A stretch of DNA of 10,550 nucleotides from JAWLCG01 sp041687295 (GTDB lineage Bacteria; Planctomycetota; Phycisphaerae; SM23-33; FEN-1343), in assembly GCA_041687295.1 (NCBI GenBank), contig JAWLCG010000166.1:1-10550 (forward strand), given 5' to 3'. Position 1 is the stretch's first letter. Each line of letters opens with the position of its first letter. Shown in pieces: positions 1 through 7,176 of the stretch. Under the pieces are notes generated by a model, which was given only the letters and a program-made list of their open reading frames with translations, was not told the origin of the DNA and did no database searches. The position numbers were made by a program, and so were the translations under genes.

Positions 1-18
1 GGCGCCCGGCGCCACCGC

Positions 19-35
19 GGCGGGCATTGCCCGCC
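19..35. repeat. Short perfect hairpin upstream of the AKR gene
   Basis: GGCGGGC and GCCCGCC form a 7-bp perfect stem around an ATT loop, followed by CTAC. It lies about 60 nt before the first gene, and what precedes it is outside the window. There is no T-run, so it is not a convincing terminator. Its style matches the other intergenic hairpins here, so it may be a dispersed repeat. No second copy is visible in the window. Confidence 0.4.
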
Positions 36-80
36 CTACGGACGCCCTGTTCTCAAGGGCACCACTAACTCTGATGCACC

Positions 81-86
81 AAGGAG
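81..86 (+). promoter_or_regulatory. Ribosome binding site of the AKR gene
   Basis: AAGGAG ends 7 nt before the ATG at 94. It decides the start codon: the ATG at 74 lies upstream of this site and in another frame. Confidence 0.8.
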
Positions 87-93
87 CGTATCG

Positions 94-1179
94 ATGCTGT
101 TCAAGACGTACGGGCGGACGGGCAAGAAGGTCTCGGCGGTATCCTTCGGCGGGATGCGATTCGCCAGGCCCGATGACATCGACGCCTCGGCCGAGCTGGT
201 CCGCTACGCCTACGAGAAGGGGATCAACTACTTCGACACCGCCCCGGGCTACTGCGGCGACAAGAGCGAGGAGATCATGGGTGCGGCCATCCGGCACATG
301 AAGCCGGGCACCTTCCTGACCAGCACCAAGTGCATGGCCAGCGACGGCTCCGAGCTGCGCAAGAGCCTCGAGCGCTCGCTGCAGCGGTTGGGCGTGGAGA
401 AGCTCGACTTCTTTCACATCTGGTGCATCCTTCGGCCCGAGCAGTGGACCGAGCGCAAGGCCCGCGGGGCCGTCGCCGCCGCCCAGAAGGCCAAGGATGA
501 GGGCCTGATCGACCACCTCGTCTGGAGCACGCACATGTACGGCCATCAGATCCGCGAGGTGCTCGCCGAGGGCATCTTCGAGGGCATGACGGTCGGCTAC
601 TGCGCGATCAACTTCCCGTTCCGCCAGGAGGGCATCGACGCCGCCGGCGAGGCCGGCCTGGGCGTGGTGACCATGAACCCCCTGGGCGGAGGCGTGATCC
701 CCAGCAATCCGCAGCGGTTCGACTTCATCCGCGGCGCCGACGATGATGACGTCGTCCAGGCCGCCATCCGCTTCAACATCAGCCAGCCGGCCATCACGTC
801 CGCGCTGGTGGGCTTCTCGAAGAAAGAGCACGTCGACCAGGCGATCTCGGCCGTCGAGAGGTTCCAGCCCTACGACGCCTCGCACATTGAGGCCGTCAAG
901 GCCAACATCAAGGGCAGCTTCGAGGACCTCTGCACGGGCTGTGGCTACTGCGTGCCCTGCCCGCGCGATATCGAGGTCCCCAAGCTCATGGACGCCTACA
1001 ACCAGAGGATCCTCGAGGCCAACGACCAGGCCATCGTCAACCGCCTGAAGTGGCACTGGGGGGTCGCCGCCGACATGGCCGCCGAGTGCACCGAGTGCGG
1101 CGCCTGCGAGAGCCAGTGCACCCAGCAGCTGCCCATCATCGAGCGCCTCAAGCACATCGCCACGCTGGCCGAGAAGTAG
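94..1179 (+). CDS. Aldo/keto reductase with C-terminal 4Fe-4S ferredoxin-like domain
   Basis: A 361-residue protein. Residues 1 to about 260 are an aldo/keto reductase barrel, and residues about 275-345 are a cysteine-rich ferredoxin-like tail. The AKR catalytic tetrad is visible as D48 and Y53 (FDTAPGY), K79 (TSTK) and H108 (FFHIW). The tail has two cysteine sets, C280/C283/C286/C289 (CTGCGYCVPCP) and C332/C335/C338/C342 (CTECGACESQC). These could bind one or two 4Fe-4S clusters. The family reduces aldehydes or ketones, or oxidises alcohols, with NAD(P)H. The iron-sulfur tail suggests electron exchange with another carrier, but the substrate cannot be read from sequence. No signal peptide is visible, so it is probably cytoplasmic. 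A strong SD at 81-86 fixes the start. It converges with the mannosidase gene and looks monocistronic in this window. Confidence 0.93.
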   Translation: MLFKTYGRTGKKVSAVSFGGMRFARPDDIDASAELVRYAYEKGINYFDTAPGYCGDKSEEIMGAAIRHMKPGTFLTSTKCMASDGSELRKSLERSLQRLGVEKLDFFHIWCILRPEQWTERKARGAVAAAQKAKDEGLIDHLVWSTHMYGHQIREVLAEGIFEGMTVGYCAINFPFRQEGIDAAGEAGLGVVTMNPLGGGVIPSNPQRFDFIRGADDDDVVQAAIRFNISQPAITSALVGFSKKEHVDQAISAVERFQPYDASHIEAVKANIKGSFEDLCTGCGYCVPCPRDIEVPKLMDAYNQRILEANDQAIVNRLKWHWGVAADMAAECTECGACESQCTQQLPIIERLKHIATLAEK

Positions 1180-1213
1180 CGCGGGGCACCGCCCGCCGCC
1201 GTCGCCCATATAG

Positions 1214-1231
1214 CCCCGGGCCTGCCCGGGG
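1214..1231 (+). terminator. Possible terminator hairpin after the AKR gene
   Basis: CCCCGGG, loop CCTG, CCCGGGG forms a perfect 7-bp GC stem 34 nt after the AKR stop codon. The next bases are TCTTCGC, a poor U-tract, so it could equally be a dispersed hairpin repeat or an RNA-stabilising 3' end. Confidence 0.4.
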
Positions 1232-1253
1232 TCTTCGCAGGCGGAAGATGGGC

Positions 1254-1280
1254 CACAGAGGACACAGAGGACGCAGAGGA
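1254..1280. repeat. Three tandem 9-nt units, CACAGAGGA
   Basis: Three units in register: CACAGAGGA, CACAGAGGA, CGCAGAGGA. They are followed by an A-rich stretch (AGAAACACAGACACG) leading directly into the fold-back element at 1295. The purine-rich composition differs sharply from the GC-rich surroundings. It lies between two convergent genes and has no coding sign. Confidence 0.75.
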
Positions 1281-1294
1281 AGAAACACAGACAC

Positions 1295-1435
1295 GTAGGG
1301 CACGTAGGTTCGCGGAGCGTAGCGGAGCGGTTCTGCGTGCCGCGAGGGCGCCCGGCGATCCGACGGGGGGGGCGTCATCGCGGCACGCGGAACCTCGCCT
1401 CCGCTGGGGCTACGGCGAGAACCCACGTGCCCTAC
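1295..1435. repeat. 141-bp imperfect inverted repeat (fold-back element)
   Basis: The outer ends, 1295-1311 (GTAGGGCACGTAGGTTC) and 1419-1435 (GAACCCACGTGCCCTAC), are inverted with 16 of 17 matches. An inner pair, 1329-1345 and 1378-1394 (TCGCGGCACGCGGAACC), is inverted with 16 of 17 matches. The segment between the pairs is 17 nt on the left and 24 nt on the right and matches only partly. The right one contains TCGCC and GGCGA, which can form their own small stem. No coding region is evident. It resembles a MITE or REP/BIME-type palindrome. With the 9-nt tandem repeat and the terminator, it fills most of the 349-nt gap at 1180-1528. Confidence 0.75.
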
Positions 1436-1460
1436 TTCAGGCTACTGAGGGACAGCTCGC

Positions 1461-1505
1461 AAAACATCGGGGGCCGTGACGGTGATGAACGCCGCCACGG
1501 CCCCC
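1461..1505 (-). terminator. Probable intrinsic terminator of the mannosidase gene
   Basis: On the minus strand a 10-bp perfect GC-rich stem (1496-1505 pairing with 1469-1478, GGGGGCCGTG with CACGGCCCCC) starts 23 nt after the stop codon. It is followed by GATGTTTTGC, a short T-tract. The stem is strong and the U-tract modest. Position and orientation fit the end of the GH38 transcript. Confidence 0.6.
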
Positions 1506-1528
1506 GCACCATTGTCAAGCCCTACGTC

Positions 1529-4402
1529 TTACGCCCGAAAATACACCATAACCGCCGTGATGCCGTGGGCGGGGACGGTGACGCTGACGGCCTCGCCGTC
1601 GACGGCGGCGGTGCAGTCGTCCTTCATCCGTTCGAGCAGGTCGACCTCGGTGGCCTTGTCCGGCCGGCCGAGCAACTCGCCAAAGCGGACCGTCGCGCGG
1701 GTCTGCTGCCCGGCCGTATCGTAGAGGTGCAGGATCAGGGCGTCCTCGTCGTGGGCCTTGCGGATCGACGAGAGCACCACGTTGGCCGGCTCGACCGTCA
1801 CGCCAGCCGCGGCGGTCGGCAGCGTGCCGTCGTGGGCGTCGGTGCTGATGACCTGCAGGGGGTGGTTGACGGCGGCGCCGGCGGCGACCAGAGCGTCGAC
1901 CGGCAGGTCCGAACCGCGGGCTCTGACGGCCAGGTGCACCTCGTGCTCGCCGATCTCCGGCAGCGGGTCGGGGTCGTAGCTCGAGCGGATCAGCGTCAGC
2001 GCCAGGACCGAGCCGTCGAGCGAATGGCCATACTTCGAGTCATTGGTCAGCGTCAGGCCCGCGGGCTGGCCGTCCTGCGTGCCGCGGATGTCCGCCCAGC
2101 GCAGGGCGGGCAGCTCCTGGCCCTGGTTGAGGTCGCGCTCGATGGAGCCGAAGGGGATCTCGTAGCGGCCCGTGGCCTGCTCGATGGCCAGCGGGAAGCG
2201 CATCCGCAGCTGCGGGGTGCCCTTGTCCGGCCGGCCCTGCTCGAGCCAGCGGGTCTGGATGGCGATCTCCAGCCGGTCCGATCCGGCCCGCAGCGTGTAG
2301 CTGACCGTTACCTCAGAGCTCTCGACCGTTGCCTTGGCGACCAGCGTTGCGACGTAAGGGCCGCGATTGCTGACCTGGACGCTCTTGATTTCCGGGCGGT
2401 AGCGGCGCAGGGCCGGCGCGATCAGCCAGGCCGTCATGTTGCGGGGGCGTTCGAGGATGAACTCCAGCGTGCCCAGCGGGTCGGCCGGCGTGGCCAGGTC
2501 GCGCCCGGTGGCCTTGTCGACGAGGCTGCGGACGCCGCCGGTGGCCTGGTCGAACTCCACACGGAGGCGATCATTCTCGAAGACCGGGTTGCTGTCAAAG
2601 TGCGGCTCGACGCGGGCGGGGTTCTCGCCGACCCACACCTTCTCGTCGGGGGCCTCGGCCGAGCCTTCCTCGATCACGCAGGCGGCGTAGCCGAGGGGCT
2701 CGACGCGGATGGGCAGGGCCAGGCGGGCGAAATTGTGGCCCCAGTAATGGCCCGCGGCGAGGCGCTGGGCGGGCACCGTTCGCCCATCGGGCGTGCGGAC
2801 CGTGAAGTTCTTGTACTGCACGTCGCCGGGGTTGACGCCGGTGCCGGCGTCCCAGACCATCGCCTCGACGACCTCCTGGCGGGCCCAGGGGGTGGGGTTG
2901 AACACGACGAAGGGGCGGGGGCCGTCGGTGACGTGGCTCGCCGCGGACAGGCCGCCGGTCATCGTGCCGTACCCGACGCCGGCGCCCATGGCGATGCTCT
3001 CCTGCGCCGGCGGGATCTCGGGCAGGTCAGACTTGGCAAAGCCCGTATCGACCGCGCCGGCGAGGGCGCGAAGCGATCGGCTCTTAATCATGTTCGTGAT
3101 GGCTGAGACCTTCTGGAACAGGCCCGACTGGTACTCCCGCGTCCAGTGCACGCCCGAGCCGGGCAGGATGTCGTGGAACTGGCCGAAGAGCGTATCGACC
3201 CAGGCGGTGCGGATCTCCTCGGCCGGGTAGGGCCGACCCAGCGCCCGCCAGGCCAGCGAGGCCGCCAGCTCCGCCTCGACCGAGAAATTCTCGCCGAAGC
3301 GGTTGGCCTTCTTGATGAGCGTCTGGGTGGTATAGCAGCCGGTGAACTCGAAGTTGATCTCGCCGTCGAGGACGGGCAGGCTCTCGGCATTGGCCTCGAT
3401 CAGCTCGAAGAAGGGTTTGGTCGTCGCGAACTTTACGTGGGGGAACACCGGCCAGGCGTCCATGGCGACCGCGCGGCGCAGGTCGCGCCGGGTGGGCCCG
3501 CCGCCGTGGTCGCCCACGCCGTAGACCTTCATCCAGCCCATCAGCCCGGTCGCCTGATGGCCGTCGAGCAGCTGGTGGAGGATGTCGGTGGTGATCTCGC
3601 CATTGTACCAGCGGTTCTCTCGGACGACCAGCACCCGCGAGCCGTCGGGGCCCTGCCACCAGTACACCGGCGGCTTGGCCGGCTGGCCGGAACGGCACAT
3701 GTAGTAGCGGGTCACGCCGCCCCGGTTGAGGATGGTGGGGATCGTGTGGGCGTGGCCGAACATGTCCGGCTCCCAGTCCAGCTGGCAGTCCTCGGGGCTC
3801 AGGCTGAACAGGTCGCGCATGAAGCGGCGGGTGTAGAGCATGTGGCGGGCGAGGGACTCGCCGCTGGCGATATTCTTGTCGCCTTCGACCCACTGGGTGG
3901 CGGTGACCTCCCACCGGCCCTCCTCGATCCGCCGGCGGATGGGCGCGAGCAGCTCCGGCGCGTAGTCGCGCAGGATGGCGTAGACGCTGGCCTGGCTCTG
4001 GCTGAAGCAGAACTCCGGGAACTCCTCCATCAGCTTGAGCACCGTCGTGAAGGTATCGTGGGTGACGGCGACCGTTTCGGGCCAGCTCCACATCCAGTTC
4101 ATGTCGATGTGCGCATGGCCCACGCAGTAGACGGTGAACTGCTTGGCCCGCTCGGCGATGGGGGCGAGGGTGGCCTCGGCCTGCTCGACGGCCTGGCCGA
4201 GCTGGTCGAGCCGGCCGGCGGCGACGACCTGGTCGACCGTCTGGCACGCCTGGCCGATCAAGGCGTCCCAGCCCTGGGCCCAGTCGGGGTGAATCTGGGC
4301 GAGCCGCTGGGCGAACTGGATCTCGCCGTCGAACCGCTCGGCCCAGCTGTTGCCCTGGGCGGCCAGGGCGCTCAACCGCTCACTGCAGGTGCTCTCGGCC
4401 AT
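1529..4402 (-). CDS. Alpha-mannosidase, glycoside hydrolase family 38
   Basis: A 957-residue protein, normal length for bacterial GH38 enzymes. The family removes alpha-linked mannose with retention of configuration and uses a Zn ion. Key sites are visible: GHAHIDMNWMWSWPET at 95-110, giving probable Zn ligands H98 and D100; EPDMFGHAHT at 211-220, with D213 as nucleophile and Zn ligand; GVGDHGGGPTRRDL at 295-308; and QFHDILPGSGV at 408-418, with H410 as the fourth Zn ligand. Assignments follow the Golgi mannosidase II pattern. Residues about 90-370 are the catalytic domain, a helical region follows, and beta-rich C-terminal domains run from about 500. No signal peptide or lipobox is seen, so the enzyme is probably cytoplasmic and acts on imported oligosaccharides. 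AGGAG 9 nt upstream supports the start. No transporter or other glycosidase lies nearby. Confidence 0.96.
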   Translation of the reverse strand: MAESTCSERLSALAAQGNSWAERFDGEIQFAQRLAQIHPDWAQGWDALIGQACQTVDQVVAAGRLDQLGQAVEQAEATLAPIAERAKQFTVYCVGHAHIDMNWMWSWPETVAVTHDTFTTVLKLMEEFPEFCFSQSQASVYAILRDYAPELLAPIRRRIEEGRWEVTATQWVEGDKNIASGESLARHMLYTRRFMRDLFSLSPEDCQLDWEPDMFGHAHTIPTILNRGGVTRYYMCRSGQPAKPPVYWWQGPDGSRVLVVRENRWYNGEITTDILHQLLDGHQATGLMGWMKVYGVGDHGGGPTRRDLRRAVAMDAWPVFPHVKFATTKPFFELIEANAESLPVLDGEINFEFTGCYTTQTLIKKANRFGENFSVEAELAASLAWRALGRPYPAEEIRTAWVDTLFGQFHDILPGSGVHWTREYQSGLFQKVSAITNMIKSRSLRALAGAVDTGFAKSDLPEIPPAQESIAMGAGVGYGTMTGGLSAASHVTDGPRPFVVFNPTPWARQEVVEAMVWDAGTGVNPGDVQYKNFTVRTPDGRTVPAQRLAAGHYWGHNFARLALPIRVEPLGYAACVIEEGSAEAPDEKVWVGENPARVEPHFDSNPVFENDRLRVEFDQATGGVRSLVDKATGRDLATPADPLGTLEFILERPRNMTAWLIAPALRRYRPEIKSVQVSNRGPYVATLVAKATVESSEVTVSYTLRAGSDRLEIAIQTRWLEQGRPDKGTPQLRMRFPLAIEQATGRYEIPFGSIERDLNQGQELPALRWADIRGTQDGQPAGLTLTNDSKYGHSLDGSVLALTLIRSSYDPDPLPEIGEHEVHLAVRARGSDLPVDALVAAGAAVNHPLQVISTDAHDGTLPTAAAGVTVEPANVVLSSIRKAHDEDALILHLYDTAGQQTRATVRFGELLGRPDKATEVDLLERMKDDCTAAVDGEAVSVTVPAHGITAVMVYFRA

Positions 4403-4411
4403 CGCTGCACA

Positions 4412-4416
4412 CTCCT
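4412..4416 (-). promoter_or_regulatory. Ribosome binding site of the mannosidase gene
   Basis: On the minus strand AGGAG stands 9 nt before the ATG whose A is at 4402. It supports the annotated start. Confidence 0.7.
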
Positions 4417-4656
4417 GTGCGTTGCCCGGCCAGGCCGGGGGGAGTCATCGTCCATATCCCGCTGCCGCCCGGCCCGTGCGACCGGTGGGGCAGGGGGCCA
4501 TCATGCCAAGGCCCTCCCGGCTCGGCAAGGGGCCAGTGGGTCTCTTTTTCCGGTGAAACCGGTCCATGCGGACCTCGGGCCTGGCATTCAGAAAAGGGGA
4601 AGCCCTATGAACGCACAGCGGCTTTGGGTAGCGGTGGCGGTGCTTGCGGAGCCCAT

Positions 4657-4692
4657 GAAGGTGGGGCTCCGCTTCGCTGCGCCCCAGCCTAC
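4657..4692 (-). repeat. Hairpin repeat, copy 1 (inverted orientation)
   Basis: Read on the minus strand this 36-nt unit begins GTAGGCTGGGGCGCAGCG and ends GCGGAGCCCCACCTTC. It matches the unit at 8495-8530 at 34 of 36 positions, and the two differences (AA versus CC) lie in the loop. The arms GTAGG(C)TGGGGC and GCCCCACCTTC pair with one bulge and one mismatch. It is intergenic. Confidence 0.85.
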
Positions 4693-4709
4693 GGCCTGGG
4701 TCTCCTGTA

Positions 4710-4752
4710 GCCCCGTCAGGGGCATCCGAGTGTAGCTCAGGGCGAAGCCCTG
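4710..4752. repeat. Two adjacent small hairpins
   Basis: GCCCC-GTCA-GGGGC (4710-4723) and CAGGGC-GAA-GCCCTG (4738-4752) are perfect stems separated by 14 nt, directly beyond hairpin repeat copy 1. Neither is followed by a T-run. They look like a continuation of the same mosaic of palindromic repeats. Confidence 0.6.
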
Positions 4753-4872
4753 GGGTCGCGGGGCCGCCCGCTGGTGCACGCATCCCGGGCGGGTGCGCCG
4801 GTGCGGTGGGCCCGAACCCGGGCCATTGGCCGGCGTAGTAGAAGGGCGGGCCAAGACAACTCGGGTTTGTCC

Positions 4873-4900
4873 TTGGAATCCGCCGACAATCGGATAGAAT
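4873..4900 (+). promoter_or_regulatory. Sigma70-type promoter of the SRP RNA gene
   Basis: TTGGAA at 4873-4878 and TAGAAT at 4895-4900 are separated by 16 nt, a good match to the -35 and -10 consensus inside GC-rich DNA. The expected start, about 6-8 nt after the -10 box, falls at 4906-4908. That is where the 5' strand of the SRP RNA closing helix begins. Confidence 0.75.
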
Positions 4901-4906
4901 GATCTG

Positions 4907-5192
4907 TGCCGTGCTAGGTGGGGCGTTAGCGGTGCCCTGACTCCCGAAAGGGATGACCCGAAATCCGCTTTAGCGGGACCGATGCTCCGCCGAGGGTCTG
5001 CCACTCGTGGGCCTCCCGGCATGGACCTGGGCGTTGATGGCTGGGTCCTCTGCAATGACGCGCCGCGAACCTGGTCAGGTCCGGAAGGAAGCAGCCATAA
5101 GCGAAGTCGCGCCATGTGCCGGAGGGTCGCCTGGCCGGAGTCCAGGTTCTTGTCGGACCCCCGATGGGCGATTCGACGCGGAGCGCACGGCC
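4907..5192 (+). ncRNA. ffs: Signal recognition particle RNA, bacterial large type with Alu domain
   Basis: The RNA scaffold of SRP binds Ffh and targets nascent membrane proteins. The universal helix 8 core is at 5073-5096 (GGTCAGGTCCGGAAGGAAGC, then AGCC), with its GGAA tetraloop at 5083-5086. The 5' part carries Alu-domain signatures typical of the large bacterial form: GTGCTAGGTGGGG (4911-4923), TAGCGGTGCCCTG (4927-4939) and the ATCCGCTTTAGCGGG hairpin. Long-range pairing supports a helix 5 rod: GGGTCTG (4994-5000) with CGGACCC (5154-5160), and TGGAC (5022-5026) with GTCCA (5140-5144). The ends close through GCCGTGC (4908-4914) and GCACGGC (5185-5191). The length of about 286 nt fits the Bacillus-like class rather than the ~110-nt E. 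coli 4.5S RNA. Exact ends are inferred. It lies immediately upstream of dnaX, as in B. subtilis (scr-dnaX). Confidence 0.93.
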
Positions 5193-5200
5193 TTTTTTTT
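5185..5200 (+). terminator. T8 terminator of the SRP RNA
   Basis: The 3' strand of the RNA closing helix (GCACGGC, 5185-5191) runs into eight T's at 5193-5200. The upstream stem is mostly long-range, with the 5' end of the RNA, rather than a separate local hairpin. The dnaX start lies 46 nt beyond, with no clear promoter between. Some readthrough, or a promoter inside the RNA gene, may therefore feed dnaX. Confidence 0.7.
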
Positions 5201-5245
5201 GCCCCCTGGACCCTCACGCGGTAACCCCAGCCAATACGCAGGCCG

Positions 5246-7141
5246 ATGAGCGAATACCTGGTTTTAGCCCGCAAGTACCGCAGCCGAACCTTTGACGAGG
5301 TCGTCGGCCAAGAGGCCATCTCCACCACGCTGAAGAACGCCATCACCAGTGGCCGGATCGCCCACGCCTACCTCTTCACCGGCACCCGCGGGGTGGGCAA
5401 GACCACGGTGGCCCGCATCCTGGCCAAGGCCCTTAACTGCCTCAGCAGCGACGGGCCGACCACCGAGCCCTGCGGGCAGTGCGACGCGTGCATCAGCATC
5501 GCCCGCGGCGACGATATGGACGTCATCGAGATCGACGGTGCCAGCAACCGCGGCATCGACGAGATCCGCGACCTCCGCTCCAACGCCGCCCTTCACCCGG
5601 CCCGGGCGCGGTACAAGGTGTACTACATCGACGAAGTGCACATGCTGACGAAGGAGGCCTTCAACGCCCTGCTCAAGACGCTGGAGGAGCCCCCCGCCCA
5701 CGTGAAGTTCATCTTCGCGACCACCGAGGTCGAGAAGGTCCCCGCGACGATCCTGAGCCGCTGCCAGCGGTTCGACTTCCGCAACATTCCGACCGACGAG
5801 ATCGCCGGGCACCTCCGCGCGATCTGCGAGTCCGAGTCCATCGAGGCCGAGCAGGCCGCCATCTTCCGCGTCGCCAGGTCCGCCGCCGGCTCGATGCGTG
5901 ACGGCCTGAGCCTGCTGGACCAGCTGATCAGCTCGACCGGCGGGCAGGTGACCGACGCCGACGTGCTGCGCGTGCTGGGCACGCCGCCGGAGGAGAGCGT
6001 GGCCGCCCTGATGGGGGCCATTGCCGCCAACGACCCCGCCGCCGCCCTGGAGCAGCTGGACACGATGCTGCTGGCGGGCCTGCCGCTGGAGGGGTTGGTG
6101 ACGGCGTTGGCCGACCAGTACCGCAACATCATGCTGGCATTGACCTGCGGGCCCGACAGCCGACTGATCGAGCTGGCCGAGAGTCACCGGGCGGCGCTGG
6201 CGGAGGTGGCGCGGCACTTCACCGTGCCCTCGGCCGTGCAGGGCGTGGGGGTCTGCGAGCAGCTGGGCCGGGCCGTTCGCGGCTCCAGCAGCGCCCGGGC
6301 CCTGACCGAGGCCGCCATCGTCCGCCTGGCCGCCGCCGACAAGTTCGTCGACGCCGCCAGCCTCGTCGAGCGGCTCGAGCGGCTCAACGGCGGGCGGGGC
6401 CCCTCGGCGCCCGCGCTAAAAAAAAACTCCCTAGCCGCGACTGACGCCGGCCCCGCGGGCCGATTCTCCGCCGGCCGATACGCCCCCAACCGACCGGCCC
6501 CAGCCCCAGCCCCCTCGCCGGCGCCCGCCCGCCCGTCGGCCCCGCCAGAGTCCTCAGCCCCGGCCCCGGCCCGCGAGCCCCAGCCGCCGGCCGAACCATC
6601 CGCTCGACAGGTTCCGCTCGCCGGAGCGGGTGTCACCTGGCAGGGCGACTGGCTCCGCGAGCACTGGGGCCAGTTCATCCAGGCCGCCAGCGAGCAGGCC
6701 GGCCCGGCGGTCGCCGGCATCCTGCGGGGCGCCAAACTCCAGTCCGTCGGCCCGGGCGCCATCGAGCTGGGCTTCGACACCGAGGACGAGCCGATGCGCC
6801 AGCGGGCCGCCGGGGCCATGGCCGAGCGGATCGAGCAGGCACTGTCCGCCCTGGCCGGCCAGAGCGTCCGCTGCCGCTTCGTCGCCACCGGCCATAGCCG
6901 CGGCACCGGGCGGGTCGTCAGCGGCGTGGCGATGGGGGGCATCAACTCGGCCGACCGGGTCAAGGTCGCCCAGGACCCCGCCGTCAAGGCCGTCACCGAC
7001 CTGTTCGGCGGGCAGGTGGCCGACATTCGCCCCGACGCCGAGCTGCTGCGGGCCTCGGCCGACCCGGCCAGCCCCAGCCCCGCCGACGAGCCGCTCGCCC
7101 CCGAGAGCGAAATCGAGCTCGACGAGCTGGACGAGGATTGA
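5246..7141 (+). CDS. dnaX: DNA polymerase III subunit gamma/tau (clamp loader)
   Basis: A 631-residue ATPase of the clamp loader, which opens the beta clamp and links polymerase to helicase. Visible parts: Walker A GTRGVGKT (46-53); zinc-module cysteines C65, C76, C79 and C82; Walker B VYYIDE (125-130); sensor region ATTE (159-162); SRC motif (171-173) with the arginine finger; helical domain III to about 375; Pro/Ala-rich linker (about 412-452); and the tau C-terminal domain from about 463 (TWQGDWLREHWGQF), with an acidic end. Length is close to E. coli tau (643). A nine-A run at codons 391-394 may yield a short gamma form (see separate entry). No strong SD precedes the ATG (AGG at 5240-5242). 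The first codons MSEYLVLARKYRS match the usual DnaX N terminus, which supports the start. ybaB and recR follow. Confidence 0.97.
   Translation: MSEYLVLARKYRSRTFDEVVGQEAISTTLKNAITSGRIAHAYLFTGTRGVGKTTVARILAKALNCLSSDGPTTEPCGQCDACISIARGDDMDVIEIDGASNRGIDEIRDLRSNAALHPARARYKVYYIDEVHMLTKEAFNALLKTLEEPPAHVKFIFATTEVEKVPATILSRCQRFDFRNIPTDEIAGHLRAICESESIEAEQAAIFRVARSAAGSMRDGLSLLDQLISSTGGQVTDADVLRVLGTPPEESVAALMGAIAANDPAAALEQLDTMLLAGLPLEGLVTALADQYRNIMLALTCGPDSRLIELAESHRAALAEVARHFTVPSAVQGVGVCEQLGRAVRGSSSARALTEAAIVRLAAADKFVDAASLVERLERLNGGRGPSAPALKKNSLAATDAGPAGRFSAGRYAPNRPAPAPAPSPAPARPSAPPESSAPAPAREPQPPAEPSARQVPLAGAGVTWQGDWLREHWGQFIQAASEQAGPAVAGILRGAKLQSVGPGAIELGFDTEDEPMRQRAAGAMAERIEQALSALAGQSVRCRFVATGHSRGTGRVVSGVAMGGINSADRVKVAQDPAVKAVTDLFGGQVADIRPDAELLRASADPASPSPADEPLAPESEIELDELDED
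6390..6462 (+). promoter_or_regulatory. Putative slippage (recoding) site in dnaX, A9 run
   Basis: Nine A's occupy 6418-6426 (CTA AAA AAA AAC in frame, codons 391-394). One extra A, or a -1 ribosomal shift, reaches TGA at 6442-6444 after 399 codons. One missing A reaches TAG at 6431-6433 after 395 codons. Either product keeps the ATPase and collar domains and loses the linker and tau C-terminal domain. A 7-bp stem, GCGGGCG (6390-6396) with CGCCCGC (6408-6414), ends 3 nt before the run. A second hairpin, CGGCCC-CGC-GGGCCG (6448-6462), begins 21 nt after it, too far for a classical -1 frameshift stimulator. T. thermophilus dnaX is known to use an A9 run for transcriptional slippage. Slippage here is inferred. 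Confidence 0.7.
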
Positions 7142-7176
7142 CGCGCCCGGCCCGTTCGGTTTCCATGGGCCCCGCC

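Larger units (their letters stand above)
4403..4872. other. Divergent intergenic region rich in hairpins
   Basis: This 470-nt gap separates the mannosidase start from the SRP RNA promoter. Its second half holds the repeat hairpins listed separately (4657-4692, 4710-4752). It also has CCGGT-GAA-ACCGG at 4551-4563, GCA(T)CCCG facing CGGGTGC near 4779-4795, and GCCCG facing CGGGC near 4823-4836. The CCGGT hairpin follows a T5 run, so it is not a terminator in either direction. A 42-codon reading frame at 4607-4735 is discussed under findings. I could not place a convincing promoter for the mannosidase gene. Confidence 0.6.

Noticed and set aside
1254..1720. CRISPR array or phage attachment site near the tandem and inverted repeats
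   Set aside because: Units are 9 nt without spacers, no cas genes are present, and no integrase or tRNA is nearby.
4551..4563. CCGGT-GAA-ACCGG hairpin next to a T5 run as a terminator
   Set aside because: The T-run precedes the hairpin on the plus strand and becomes an A-run after it on the minus strand, so it is not in terminator order for either strand.
1337..4735. Long open frames on the plus strand opposite the mannosidase gene (1337-3106 and 3146-4735)
   Set aside because: They are antisense shadows caused by high GC at third codon positions. Their translations are low-complexity (Gly/Ala/Arg/Val), while the minus strand has clear GH38 motifs.
4731..4836. Possible tRNA suggested by TGTAGCTCAG, which resembles a D-arm
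   Set aside because: No acceptor stem, anticodon arm or T-loop (GTTCRA) at the right distances. The bases belong to a hairpin repeat.
5264..6217. Antisense open frames within dnaX
   Set aside because: Low-complexity shadow translations, with full DnaX motifs on the plus strand.
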